From positions 271,663-335,662 of the forward strand of contig NW_027183525.1 in NCBI RefSeq assembly GCF_041296385.1: a stretch of DNA of 64,000 nucleotides, read 5' to 3'. Below the pieces are notes generated by a model that was not told the origin of the DNA, ran no database searches, and saw only the letters and a program-made list of their open reading frames with translations. Every line of letters starts with the position of its first letter. The stretch's first letter is position 1. The stretch comes from Aphelocoma coerulescens. Taxonomy: Eukaryota > Chordata > Aves > Passeriformes > Corvidae. Shown here in pieces: positions 34,873 to 44,700 of the stretch. Made by a program: the position numbers and the translations under genes.

Positions 34873-37065
34873 CTGGGGAGGTCCAGAGTGGACACCAGGA
34901 GAAAGGAATTTCCCTCCCAGGCAGGGCTGGGGTGCAACACGTCCCCCAGAAGGAGCCTGGAGCAGCCCAAGGCTTTGTGTGCCCAGGTAGAGGCAGGCAG
35001 GACGCAGAGCTGCCGGCAAAGGAAGGGGCCAGCCAGGTGGGGCAGCCGGGGGGATGAGGACAGCCTGCAGGGACAGAGGCGCAGGGCAGGGACAGCGTGG
35101 CACAGCCTGGGCTGCAGAGGGCAGAGGGATGGGCAGCAGCTGCAAGGCCCTGACAGAGCCAACTTGTGCAGCCCTTTGGCCACGGCTGCTGGCCCTGGCC
35201 CTGAGGCCAGCAGGAGACAAGTGACCCTTGCAGCCCTGGGGCCTCAGTGCCTCCTTGTCCCTGCCCAGCAGCCTGGCAGGGGCCGCCCCATGGTGCTGCC
35301 CTGGGCACTGCCCATCCCCACTTCCCAGTGCCCCGGCAAGAGCCCTGAGCACTGAGGGAGGGACAGGATCTGCCTTGCCAGGGGCTGGGGCTCAGGCCTT
35401 GGCCCTTTGCACTCAGGGAACACAGCCAGGTTTGCTCAGCACCAGAGACACCTTTCCCTTGCTTGTCCCCACCTGCCATCGCTGCCTCCAGAGTTCTGCT
35501 CTCACTGGAACCTGGGGACACTTTCACGTGAGTCGTGTCCTGATGGGACCCATTAAAAGTTCAAGAAACTTTGGACTTTGAATCTTTGAGTTCTTGAGAA
35601 GTTTTTTGAAGACGCTCTGAGGGACTGAGTCTGATGTGAACAACACCAAAGGCCTGAGAGGGTCATTAAAGTCCTTGTGCTGCTGCTGTGCTGCTGAGCT
35701 GGGCCGGGCTCCTGGCACAGAGGGAACTCTCAAGCTCCTGGCAACCAGCGAGAGCTTCAAAGAGGCAGCTCTGCTGAGGAGCAGCTCCTCTGCCTGCCCA
35801 GCAGGGCTGAGGGCACTGCCTGCAGGTACCTGGGAGGAGTGAGCAGAGAGCTAGCTAAAGCAGCTGGAAGGACAGCTCTGAACTCATTCGTGGAGAAACC
35901 TTCACAGCGTGGGACACAGTGAGTCTCTGGCTGCAGGGATCCTCTAGAGCTGGCCCATGACACGGCTGCCATGGCTGTGAGGATGGCTCTGCTGCCGTTC
36001 CTGCCTTGGGGGAGGATGTGCTGCAGAGCGGGGCTGCCCTGGGCACTGTCAGAGGGACAGGGCAGGACGGCTCCTGCTGCCAGGGCCGGCTGCAGGCTCT
36101 GAAGGTGGGCAGGAGCCAGGGGTGCCCAGGGCTGTCCTGCAGAGCAGCTCCTGCAGCCCTGAGGGCTCTTTGCCAGGCCAGGGCATCTGCCACCTGCCAG
36201 GGGCAGCTCTCAGCCTGCCTGGGAGCTCCCCATGGGCTGTGGGGAGGAGTTGGAGGTGGAAGGAGCGGCCCCCCTCAGGGCAGACTCCTCCTGCTGGGGA
36301 GGTGGTGCTGCATGGCCAGAGCTGCTCTCAGCTTTCTCCTCAAGGGAAGGGAAAGGGGCTCTCAGGTTTGTCTGTGTCACTGAGACTCCTGCACTGCTGC
36401 CCTGGGGATCAGCAGCTCTGCCTCAGATCTCCCTCAGGAAGTGCCTCCTCACACTCCTCTGCCTGCAGACAGCACCAGCAGCACCTTGGCTTGCAGCATC
36501 TCCCTTTGTCTGAGCTGCCCTTCAGGCCCTGCTGCCAGGGAGATGCCCCTGGGCAGTGCCCTGTGCTGGGAGGGCTCTGCAGGGCAGAGCTGAGCCCCCA
36601 GGGCTGGGCTGGGCTCTGGCAGCACTGGCAGGGACAAGCCTTGGACCCAGAGAAACAGCTGCCAGGAGGCACAACTGCAGGCAGCAGAGAGCCAGAGCAA
36701 CCACAGCTGCACAGGGAAAGGAAGAAGGGTTTAGAGCAATGGTTTTGAAATTGGGGCCTTCAAAAAGTCACTTTATTTTTCAAGCCCATTTTAAGTACAA
36801 TCACCAGGAAATAGAGGGAGGTGAAATGAGCAAAGGGCACCTGTGTGGGGACCAGCAGGTCCGACTGCACTGGGGCACAGGGAGCCCTGTTTTCCCTCTG
36901 GGCCCCCAGTGTTCAGGCTGAGAGCAACGCTGAGGATGAGGCAGCAGCACAAACCTGAGCTCAGAAATCAAAAAGCTTAGCCAAGTTCTGTCACAGGAGG
37001 AGAAGTTGTTTTGAGGGGATTCCTAAGAAAATAGCATAGGATTGACTCAGGGGAATCTGTCCCAG
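34873..37065. other. Intergenic, no gene recognised; flank of the olfactory receptor locus
   Basis: GC-rich unique sequence with only short, compositionally biased frames. The last ~300 bp before 37,066 is AT-richer and may hold the non-coding leader intron typical of olfactory receptor genes. Confidence 0.5.
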
Positions 37066-37103
37066 CTTGTCAATGCCTTCTTCCAACAGTCCAGAGTGCA
37101 GAA

Positions 37104-38035
37104 ATGTCCAACAGCAGCTCCATCAGGCACTTCCTCCTGCTGGCATTGGCAGACACGCGGCAGCTGCAGCTCCTGCACTTCTGCCTCTTCCTGGGCATCT
37201 CCCTGGCTGCCCTCCTGGCCAACGGCCTCATCATCAGTGCCGGAGCCTGCGGCCAGCACCTGCCCAGCCCCGTGTTCTTCTTCCTGCTCAGCCTGGCCCT
37301 CAGCGACCTGGGCTCCATCTGCACCACTGTCCCCAAGGCCATGCACAATTCCCTCTGGGCACCAGGCACCTCTCCTACTCAGCATGTGCTGCTCAGGTGT
37401 TTTTCTTTCTGTTCTTCATCTCAGCAGAGTATTCCCTCCTCCTCATCATGTGCTACGACCGCTACGTGTCCATCTGCAAAGCCCTGCACTACGGGGCCCT
37501 CCTGGGCAGCAGAGCTTGTGCCCACATGGCAGCAGCTGCCTGGGCCAGTGCCTTTCTCTACACTCTCATGCACATGGCCAATACATTTCCCCTGCCCCTG
37601 TGCCAGGGCAATGGCCTGGGCCACTTCTTCTGGGAAATCCCACACATCCTCAAGCTCTCCTGCTCCAAATCCTACCTCAGGGAACTTGGGCTCATCGCTG
37701 TCAGTGTCTGTTTGGTATTTGGCTGTTTTGTGTTCATTGTTTTCTCCTATGTGCAGATCTTCAGGGCCGTGCTGAAGATCCCCTCTGAGCAGGGCCGGCA
37801 CAAAGCCTTTTCCACGTGCCTCCCTCACCTGGCCATGCTCTCTCTGTTCCTCAGCACTGTTATATTTTCCTACCTGAAGCCCCCCTCCATCTCCTCCCCA
37901 TCCCTGGATGTGGCAGTGTCAGTTCTGTACTCGGTGCTGCCTCCAGCCCTGAACCCCCTCATCTACAGCCTGAGGAAGCAGGAGCTCAGGGATGCCCTGA
38001 GGAAAAGGATCACGGCCGGTTTTCAGCAGCAATAA
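37104..38035 (+). pseudogene. Olfactory receptor, avian family 14 type, with one frameshift
   Basis: This would be an odorant-binding G-protein-coupled receptor of the plasma membrane. A single-exon frame starts at ATG 37,104, just after splice-acceptor-like CAACAG and GTGCAG sequence. The first ~85 codons encode a normal N-terminus with an NSS glycosylation site, TM1 and TM2 (LSLALSDLGS). After the codon for NSLW the frame is broken at about 37,359 by a one-base deletion in GGGCACC. In the other frame it continues with MCYDRYVSICKALHY (MAYDRYVAIC motif, ATG at 37,448), KAFSTCLPHL, and TM7 PALNPLIYSLR, ending at TAA 38,033-38,035. The length of 932 nt is one short of 311 codons. The stop overlaps an AATAAA. 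Everything else is well conserved, so inactivation is recent, or it is a sequencing error. Confidence 0.92.
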
Positions 38036-39960
38036 ACTCTCATTCTCCTGCAGAGCTGCTCTGATGTGACTCATTAATGCCCACTCTGTGTCCTGTGTTT
38101 GTTGCTGCTGACACAGGTGTTACGCTGCTGTGAATTTGTTCACACAAAAATCTTTGTCTGTTCCATTTTTAATTTGGTATTTGCCTTTCCAGTGTGACCC
38201 AGAGACTGTAGAAACGGGGAGCTGCACTACAGTATGTGTGTGCTGGAACAAAAGAAAGAAGCCTGTGTTGTCTTGTTTCCCTGACATCTTTCCTCCCTGA
38301 CTTCTCTGGAGCTGCAGGGTCGGTGCCTCTGGGCAGAGCTGGGGGAGAAAAGAGTCCCAGCAGGAGAGCACTGCCAGGGAGCCCCAGGACTTCTCCTCCG
38401 TAACTCCTCTTCCTTCCCTTCCACACTCCCCTGCAGAGCCCCTGTGTTGGTTTCAGGCCTCAGGGCTCTGTCAGCTGGGTCCCAGTCCTGCTGTGTGACT
38501 GCCCAGGGACTGCAGGCAGGGACAGGCCGTGGGCACTGCTGGGACAGAGCTGGGCTCTGCAGCAGCATTTCCATCATGCGAGGGCATCTCCCCAGTGCAG
38601 GGCCTGAAAGCTTCAATCTCCTTCCCAATTTTGTCTCCAGGATGTGCCCAACGCAGCACCCTGGAGAGGAAACCAGCCCTGAGCAGCAAAGGGTGGCAGT
38701 GCTCAGGGTGGGGGCACCCAGCAGTGCCCTGGCAAAGCCAGCGCCGCTGCCAGCAGGGGCCTCTCTGCCCAGCTCACAGAGGTTGTTCTTCCCTCCATGG
38801 AGGGACATCCAGGGACCGGGTCAGGGCTCCGTGTTTGCAGTGCACAGACAAGACACAGCCCTGAACACCCTGTGTGGGGGGGGGGGGACATAAACCCAGC
38901 GAGCACAAACACCTTCAGCTGTTCCTGGAGTTCCCAGAGAGTGCCGTCCCCTGGGAACCCCCTGGATGCGGGGCTGGGATGAGCTCCTGTGCACAGAGCT
39001 CCCCGTGCCCATCCCTGCGGCCGTGGGGCACCTCGGGCAGGGGCAGGGCAGGGTGACACCCGCAGGGCTGAGCTCCCTGCCAGGCTCTGGCAGCGGCAGC
39101 AGAGCCCAGGGAGCCCCTGCCCGTGCTGCAATGAACTGTCTGTGAGCGTGCCAGGGAAGGACTCGTGTCCCTGAGCAGCCCTGGGGCTGTGAGCAGGGCA
39201 TGAGCCCAGCTCAGGGGTGGGCACCCGACAGAGCCCTGACGCTTCTGGGTGTGCCCATAAGAGAAGGCTTGGGCAAGGTGACCGTGGTAAAACCTCTCTG
39301 TCCATCAAGTGACAACCAAGTGTCTCTGGCACTGTCCCTCCCCAGCCAGGCACCGGGAGAAAATAAGCTGAGAAAACTGTGAGTCACCATGAAGAGAGAT
39401 TAATGGTTAGGGAAAGGAAGTAAAGAGCAAAGGCCAAATGCAGAAGCAAAGAAACCACAGGGAGGCAAGAATTCAGTGCATGGAGTGGCTGCCTTGGAAG
39501 ACAAATGGATCAATATAGAAAATCCAGACACCCTCTCGCCCCCTTCCTTTCCCCCAGTCCATTGCTGACCCTGACGTCCCATGGAATGGGAGATCCCTTG
39601 GGTCAGTCCAGCCCAGCTGTCCCCTCCCTGTGCCCTTGGGAACACTTGCCCACCCCCAGCCCATGGTTTGGGGGGGCTGCAGAGACGCCTCATGCGGGGC
39701 CAGCCCTGCTCAGGGACAGCCAAAGCCTTGGGCTGGGACCAAGCCCGCTGCAGCCACAAGTGGCAAGCACAGCAGCCCAGGGGCTGCTCTGGACAAAGGC
39801 AACTCCAGCCCAGCCACAGCCTGGCCAAGGGGGCTCAGGGGGCTCTTCCCACCTCTGTCATTCCATGAATCTTCTCCCTGCAGAGCTCTGTGGAGACACA
39901 AGTGACAGAGAGGCAGAAGCAGAGCTATAAAATGCACCAGTACAAACACAGCAGCTCCTG
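38036..39960. other. Intergenic downstream of the olfactory receptor
   Basis: No gene recognised. There is a G12 run at 38,876-38,887. Frames on both strands are short and of biased composition. A minus-strand frame over 39.4-39.8 kb matches nothing I know. Confidence 0.5.
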
Positions 39961-39967
39961 TGAGGAA

Positions 39968-40110
39968 TGAACCCTCCCAGGGCAGCGCTGGGGCAGGAGA
40001 AGCACCCAGAGGGAGGATGAGCTCAGGGCATGTGTGTGTGTCCAAGGCACAGAGGGTGAGGCTGGGCAGAGGTCAGGGCAGGGCTGGCAATGGCAGCGCA
40101 GAGCTGAGGG
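39968..40110 (-). repeat. Dispersed repeat, copy 2 (inverted relative to 23,811-23,960)
   Basis: In reverse complement this matches the 23.8-kb segment from GCCCTGACCTCTGCCCAGCC through CTGCCCTGGGAGGG with only a few substitutions and small gaps. Confidence 0.75.
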
Positions 40111-40129
40111 CAGCGAGATTGTCCATTGG

Positions 40130-40383
40130 GACACGACGCAGCCTCATGGAACTCAGCAGGCCCCTGTGCCAACATGGAATCTCATGGAAACACGGCTCCA
40201 CTGACAAGGCGGGGCCTCAGAGGACGCAGGTGCCACTGGGCCATTGCCAGCTCCTGTGGAATCCAGCGTCCATAGTGACAGCTGACAGCGCAGCCTCAGG
40301 GCTACATGGGGACCATTGTGACAATCTCATGGAACCAAGGGTCACTTGTGACAGAGAGGGGCCACATGGAACACAAGGGCCAC
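40130..40383 (+). repeat. 37-bp minisatellite block C (degenerate)
   Basis: Diverged copies of the GGAACCAAGGG...TTGTGAC family run up to the border of the adjacent LTR at 40,384. Spacing is less regular than in blocks A and B. Confidence 0.6.
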
Positions 40384-41225
40384 TGTCGTGGTTTGACACT
40401 GTCTCAAATATCAGGTAGCCATGAAAATCATCACGAAGGGCTCATGAGTTGAGATAAGGATTGGGAGAAAAACATTCTAAGTTCAAAACAGGCTCAAACT
40501 TAAAGGCATAAAGTAAATTTATTATTAACGGAGTAGGATAATGAGGAAGAAAATAAGCCTTTCAAACACCTTTTTTCCTCTCCATCCCCTCCCTCTTTCC
40601 CTCCGACAGCGCAGGGAGACAGGGCCTGGGAGTGTTCAAGCCAGTTCATCACTCGAGATCTTTCTTCAGTTCCCTCAGGGAGGGGAGTCTCTTTCTTCTG
40701 CTCTGCCATGGGCTCCTTCCCACAGGAGACAGTTCTCTGTGCACTTCTCCAGCGCGTTTCTAATTTCACGAGTATCAATCCCTCCCAGCCTGCTGTAACG
40801 TGAGTCCCTCCCACGGGCAAAACGGTCTTCCCAAAACTGCAGGTGTGGTCATTAGTCCATGGGGTGTAGTCTTTTAAGGATCAGCTGCTTCAGTTCGGAA
40901 GCAAGAGCCCTCTTTCTCTATCTCTGGAAGCAGGAGCCCTCTCTCCCTGTTCAGGTCTCCCCCTGGATTACAGCTTTTGTAGCACCCAGCCGCTCCGCTG
41001 TGAGCACCTTTTCCCACGGGCTGGGAGTGGATCTCTGCATCCCCCCGTGGACTTCATGGATCCCAGGGAGACAGTTTGTTTTATCCCAGTCCTCAGCACG
41101 GCTTGCAGAGAAAATCTCGACTCCGACGCTGGGAGCATCTCCTGCCCCTCTTTCTTTCCACTGACCTTGGTGCCGTCAAGTTGTCTTTCTCTACATGTCC
41201 TCACTCCCTCCTCTTTCTACAACTA
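40384..41225 (-). mobile_element. LTR on minus strand (avian ERVL-like)
   Basis: On the minus strand the element ends GTGTCAAACCACGACA at 40,384, a terminus typical of avian ERVL-like LTRs. A polyadenylation signal AATAAA lies at 40,518-40,523 (minus strand), about 135 bp from that end, preceded by CTCATTATCCTACTC. Purine-rich GGGAGGGA and CCCGTGGGA segments follow inward. The 5' border is not clear and is placed near 41,225 by change of composition. No internal retroviral genes are attached, so it looks like a solo LTR. Confidence 0.6.
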
Positions 41226-41289
41226 GGAGGAAAAAACTGCTGCTTGTAAATGATGTGTAAACATGTTAAGAATAACCTTTCTATGCAGA

Positions 41290-41883
41290 TATTAACTAGT
41301 TAACATTATAACTGGGGTCAAAGTAACAAGATGCTAATATAGCTTGAGTTATAATGAAAAGCGGACAGAACTCCACTACTAAATAAGTAGTAAAGTAGGT
41401 GGGTATGCTTTATTCCAGCGCTGGGACGCACGGGGGATCGCTCCTCCAAAATCACGCGTGCCGACAGCTGCATTCAGCTCGGTATTTACTGGGTTACAAG
41501 TTCCATATTCATTAAGTTTCCTAACAAACTTATACATATTCATCACCTAGCCCCGCCCAGCCTCGCTTGGTTTTATTGTGAACTCAAAAGTCATTTACAT
41601 CCGCGTAGCGCTTGTGCAGTGTTGTTTGGTGGTTGTGGTAGGGGTCTTCCGAGGGTCTTTTGATGAAGTCAGGGGGAGTCTTCCTCGTCTGAACTTTTCA
41701 CCTTTCTCTCCTGCGCATGCTCTTTTATACCTTTGGCCTGGGTTTAAGCTTTGGCACTGGTTTGAGCTAGTTTTGGGATGAGGCAGGATGTCTGTCTGAG
41801 ACTCCCGCTGGTCTTATCAGCGGTCTCCTATCTTTTCTTCCTGCTCTGCTATGCTGACCAAGCTAGATGCATTGCTCCTGACA
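41290..41883 (-). mobile_element. Second LTR on minus strand, different family
   Basis: Minus-strand sequence from TGTCAGGAGC at 41,883 carries a TATA box (TATAAAAGAG, plus-strand TTTATA at 41,724-41,729). Two AATAAA signals follow, at 41,572-41,577 and 41,409-41,414, and then a U5-like AT-rich segment. Order and spacing of TATA and polyadenylation signals fit an LTR of roughly 550-600 bp. The right-hand border abuts the MHC class II fragment, which makes this element the likely edge of the deleted part of that gene. Confidence 0.6.
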
Positions 41884-42059
41884 AACAAATTCTTCTGCTC
41901 CCCATCCCCCTGATTCACTGGTCCCAGTGTATCCTGGTGTCCCATTCTCTCCCAGTTCATCCCATTCTGTCCCAGTCCTTTCCGGTCCCTTCCCGACAGC
42001 CACCGCCGTTTCCTGTATCTGTGTTCCCCTCCCCCCCCAAGGCTGCCCCCCCACCCCCC

Positions 42060-42249
42060 AAGATGCTGACGGGGATCGGGGGCTTCGTGTTGGCCTTCGT
42101 CTTCCTGGCGCTGGGGCTCGGCTTCTACCTGCACAAGCAGGTGATGGGAGGGGCCCGGGGGTCGCGTCCCCCCTCTCCTGGAGCTCTGTGCTCCCCCGGG
42201 GCCCCCCAGCCCGGTGTCACCCCCTTTGCTCTGCCCACAGAGCTCCTGA
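42060..42249 (+). pseudogene. MHC class II beta chain, transmembrane and terminal exons only
   Basis: MHC class II beta chains present peptides at the surface of antigen-presenting cells. Codons from ATG 42,063 to 42,140 encode MLTGIGGFVLAFVFLALGLG plus FYLHKQ, the hallmark transmembrane segment of avian class II B. The donor GTGATG follows at 42,141. After a 100-bp intron ending CTGCCCACAG, the terminal exon at 42,241-42,249 reads Ser-Ser-stop in phase, as in passerine genes. Upstream of the Lys codon the sequence is a run of C and Pro codons, not the expected connecting peptide. No beta-1 or beta-2 domain exon exists between here and the LTR ending at 41,883, nor further left. The fragment is therefore 5'-truncated. 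The preceding 170 bp look like ordinary intron 3. Confidence 0.8.
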
Positions 42250-43690
42250 GCCGCCGGTGGCCGCAGCCCCTCCCCGTGGCCTCGGGCCCGGCCAGGACCC
42301 CCCGCTCCATCCCCGCGCTGATTTTGGGGGTCGTGTGTCCCCCCCAGCCCCGCTGTCACTCTGCCCCTGCCCGGCTGCTCCCAGTGTTTCCAGGAAGGCT
42401 TCCCAGTTCGCCCCGGTCCCGTTTATTGGGAAACAGTGGGAAGGGACTTTGGGGGATCCCGCGGGGGGACCGAGAGTGGAGGGGGCAGAACCGGCCCCAG
42501 GATGGATCGAGAATGGGGACCCCCGTGTGTCACCCCTGTGTCACCCCCCCCCCCGGGGGGCCCTTGGGAGGCACCTGAACCCCAAATCGGCACCCAGCGA
42601 ACCCCAAAGGCGCAGAGACCCCCCCCTAAGCCGCCCCACAGCCCCCAACGACCAACCAAAATCCCCCGCGAGTATCAGATAATCAGAGAAGGCGTTGAAC
42701 AACCTTCAGCCAATCAGAGCGCGCGGCGCTGGTGACTCACCAGTTGCCAGGCAGACCCGCAGCGCTCAGCGCTCCCCACCCGGACCCCGCCTGCGCCCCC
42801 CCTCGCTCCCAGCGCCCCCCGCCAGGGGAATTTGAGGAGGGGGCGCGTGGGGGGCGCCCAGGCCGGGCCCAGAGCCCAGCGCTGCCCCAGCCCGACCTCT
42901 CCCGGCTCCATCCCGGCTCCTCCCGCGGGATGCGACCGCGCTGGGAAAACGGGGGGCCAAGGGTGGGCGCTGGGCCCGGGGGGAGCAGGAGAAAGGATGG
43001 GAGAGGAGGAGAAGGAGAAGGAGAAGGAGGCACCTTTTAATGATATTTTATTGAGTCTCATTTTTTAGAGACCGGGATCAATACTCCCCAGCCGTCAAGG
43101 CGAGTCCCTCAGGGCTGCGGGGCCCTGCTGCCGGCTCACCCCGTGCCAGCCCAGCGCCAGCGCTCAGCGGGGCTTTGGCTTCCCGTGCCCTTTCCCGTGT
43201 CCCCAGCCCAGCGTCACCACCCCCGTGTCCCTAGGTCGTGCCCCACCCCTGCCCCCCTCCCCCTTTGTCGAGACACGGAGGATGAGAATTTCCCCATCAT
43301 CCACCCCAAGAGTTCCCCCGAGCCCATTTCCTCTCGTGCTTTCCCTTGGCAGCAGAGCCCCACCCCTCCTGGCTGCCCCCTCCTGTCAGGGACTTGGAGA
43401 GAGCCAGGTCCCCCCTGAGCCTCCTTTCCTCCAGGCTCAGCCCCCTCAGATCCCTCAGCTGCCCCTCAGAAGTCCTCCAGAGACTTCCCCAGCTCCATTC
43501 CCATCTCTGGACGTGCTCCAGCCCCTCCATGTCTTTCTTGCACTTTGAAGCCCAATCGCTGCCCTGTCGCTGCAGGTGCCAAAACCCCAGGGAGACTCCT
43601 TGGAAATGGGGGTAGAGAGGAGCCCTTCAAAGGGAAACGTGTGCAAAACTGCTCCCAATGGCCGAGCGGGTTTGGTGTGGCTGCGGGAGG
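42250..43690. other. Downstream flank of the MHC fragment and upstream flank of the PIM gene
   Basis: GC-rich sequence with no recognised coding exon. It contains a C-run/G-run inverted stretch at about 42,547-42,565 and a (GGAGAA)n-like purine tract near 43,005-43,030. A minus-strand AATAAA-like TTTATT lies at about 43,047. Part of it may be the 3' UTR of the class II beta gene. Confidence 0.5.
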
Positions 43691-44700
43691 AAGAGATGCT
43701 CCGGGACTCCGCCTCGGCCCCGGAGCGGAGCGGCCCGTGCTGCCCCGGGGCGCGCGGGGCTCGGCCGTGGGGCGCGCGGGGGAGAACGGACACACGGGCA
43801 CCGGACACACGGACACGCGGACAAACGCTCCCAGCGCTTCAGCGGCAGCAGCGGCAGCAGCGGCAGCAGCAGCAGCAGCGGCAGCAGCGGCAGCAGCACA
43901 AAAGCAGCGAGTCCACGAACCCTCTGCGTCCCTTCTCCTGCTCCTCCTCTCCCTCTCCCAGTGTCTCGCACCCTCTCCCGCTCTCCCTTTCGTTCCCCAA
44001 CCCCCCCTCCCGCGGCCTCCCTCTCCCCAGGCCCGGCCGGGCCATGCCCCCGGCCCGCCCCCGGCCCCGGGCGGGGCTGCCCCCTCCCCGCCCCCGGGCG
44101 TCCCGCCGCGGTCCCGCCTCCGCCCGGCTCTCGCCGTCCTGGCTGTGGCGCTGCTGGGCGGGCATCAGTGCCTGGCTCCTGGGCAGCATCGCCAGCCCCT
44201 GGCTCCGGCTGGCCCGACCCCTACCCCGGCCCCGGCCCCGGCCCCGGTCCCGGCCTCGGCTCCTCCCGGGGCCCGCCGGGGACACAGGCGGCGCGGCCGC
44301 TCCCGCCGCCTCCGCAGCGTCTTCCCCGCTCCGAGCTCCGCCGCTCTTGAGCGCGGCCGCCGGCCCCGAGCCGCCGGTGGCCCCTCCAAAAGAGCCCCCA
44401 TGTGGGGATGGCCGGCCCGGGGCGGTTGAGCGGCGCTCGGGGGCCGTTCCTGGCCCCGGGCCGAGCGCTGACGGCCGCGTCTCGCGGGCACGGAAGGCGC
44501 AGCAGGGCCTGAAGGAGCGCTACCGGCTGGGTTCGCTGCTGGGGCGCGGCGGCTTCGGCAGCGTCTTCGCGGCCACGCGGCTCTCGGACGGCGCCCCGGT
44601 GAGTGGCGGGGCCGGCGGCGGGCGCAGGAGGCGGGGGGCAAAGGAGGAGGAGAAGGAGCATGGGGCTGGGCACGGCGGGCGGCGAGCTCAGCCCGCTGCT
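43690..44700. promoter_or_regulatory. CpG island over the PIM-like gene promoter and first exon
   Basis: CpG-dense sequence runs from about 43,690 through the first coding exon. It includes a GCA/GGC trinucleotide tract at 43,840-43,898. A CpG island spanning the 5' end is typical of PIM family genes. No TATA box is evident. Confidence 0.6.
43840..43898 (+). repeat. GCA/GGC trinucleotide tract upstream of the PIM-like start
   Basis: A run of AGC and GGC triplets, about twenty in all. It is in the open frame that leads into the kinase, so it would encode a Gln/Arg-rich tract if translation began at 43,606 or 43,696. Confidence 0.9.

Noticed and set aside
37073..38035. Intact 320-residue olfactory receptor
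   Set aside because: The first ~95 residues are out of frame with the receptor N-terminus, and TM1-TM2 lie in the other frame from ATG 37,104.
42060..42249. Functional MHC class II beta gene
   Set aside because: Only transmembrane and terminal exons are present. No beta-1 or beta-2 domain exon is found anywhere upstream in the window.
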